DNA from: Myxococcales bacterium UBA5297
Lineage (GTDB): Bacteria; Myxococcota; Myxococcia; Myxococcales; UBA5297
DNA: 12,657 nt
Direction of reading: 5' to 3'
Assembly (NCBI GenBank): GCA_002408385.1
Contig: DHSB01000045.1
Span: 1-12,657, forward strand
Shown: positions 12,628-12,657 of the stretch, in pieces
Layout of the letters: every line of letters starts with the position of its first letter
How positions within the stretch are numbered: position 1 is the first letter of the stretch
Translations under genes and position numbers: made by a program
Notes under the pieces: model-generated
Database searches by the model: none
Told to the model about the DNA's origin: nothing
Seen by the model: only the letters and a program-made list of their open reading frames with translations

Positions 12628-12657
12628 TCAGACCCCCGCGGCCTTGAACGCCGCGTC
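12628..12657 (-). CDS. Possible 3' end of a gene running off the right edge
   Basis: Reading the minus strand from the right edge gives nine codons, DAAFKAAGV, then TGA at 12630-12628. All nine sense codons end in G or C, matching the codon habit of the real genes here. This is too short to identify. It is listed because the region would otherwise seem empty. Confidence 0.4.
   Translation of the reverse strand, partial: DAAFKAAGV

Overview
The window is GC-rich DNA, about two thirds G+C by eye, with strong G/C preference at third codon positions. It probably comes from Myxococcota or a related former deltaproteobacterial lineage. The support is a MYXO-CTERM-like tail (Cys-Ser-Cys, one membrane span, Arg cluster) on the protein at 4443-5183, an unusual number of lipoproteins, and Asp/Ala/Gly-rich linkers behind a lipobox. 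Assignment to a species is not possible from this sequence. No rRNA, tRNA, CRISPR array or transposase was seen.

Left block (1-2336, plus strand): the 3' part of a CPBP (Abi/Rce1-like) intramembrane protease overlaps by ATGA the start of a radical SAM/SPASM enzyme with a PqqD-like N-terminal domain. This pair looks like the maturation part of a ribosomally made, modified peptide (RiPP) pathway. No precursor peptide is visible, so it would lie to the left or elsewhere. A small ACT-like (TM1266-type) protein follows with its own promoter and a very strong ribosome binding site. A strong hairpin at 2302-2336 closes the block against the convergent next block.

Second block (2374-5577, minus strand): four exported proteins in a row. 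In transcription order they are a small Cys-rich lipoprotein, a MYXO-CTERM-like protein with a calcium-loop-like motif, another lipoprotein, and an overlapping coiled-coil protein with a signal peptide and a C-terminal membrane anchor. These look like cell-envelope components of unknown function.

Middle: a plus-strand gluzincin-like metallopeptidase (5931-7316) sits behind a pair of REP-like hairpins. Convergent to it is a minus-strand group: a GDPD-like lipoprotein (9371-10192), an unknown lipoprotein (8485-9204) and a membrane O-acyltransferase (7406-8449).

Right block: an unknown helical protein (10424-11170, plus), a 42-bp tandem repeat array (core 11404-11697) that on the minus strand would encode a 14-residue amphipathic repeat, a second REP-like hairpin pair (11758-11869), a YccF-family membrane protein (11926-12327, minus), a repeat-rich spacer, and what looks like the last nine codons of a minus-strand gene at the right edge.

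The most interesting signals are the CPBP + RRE/radical SAM pair lacking a visible substrate, the 42-bp/14-residue repeat array, and the two similarly built hairpin pairs that look like REPINs.
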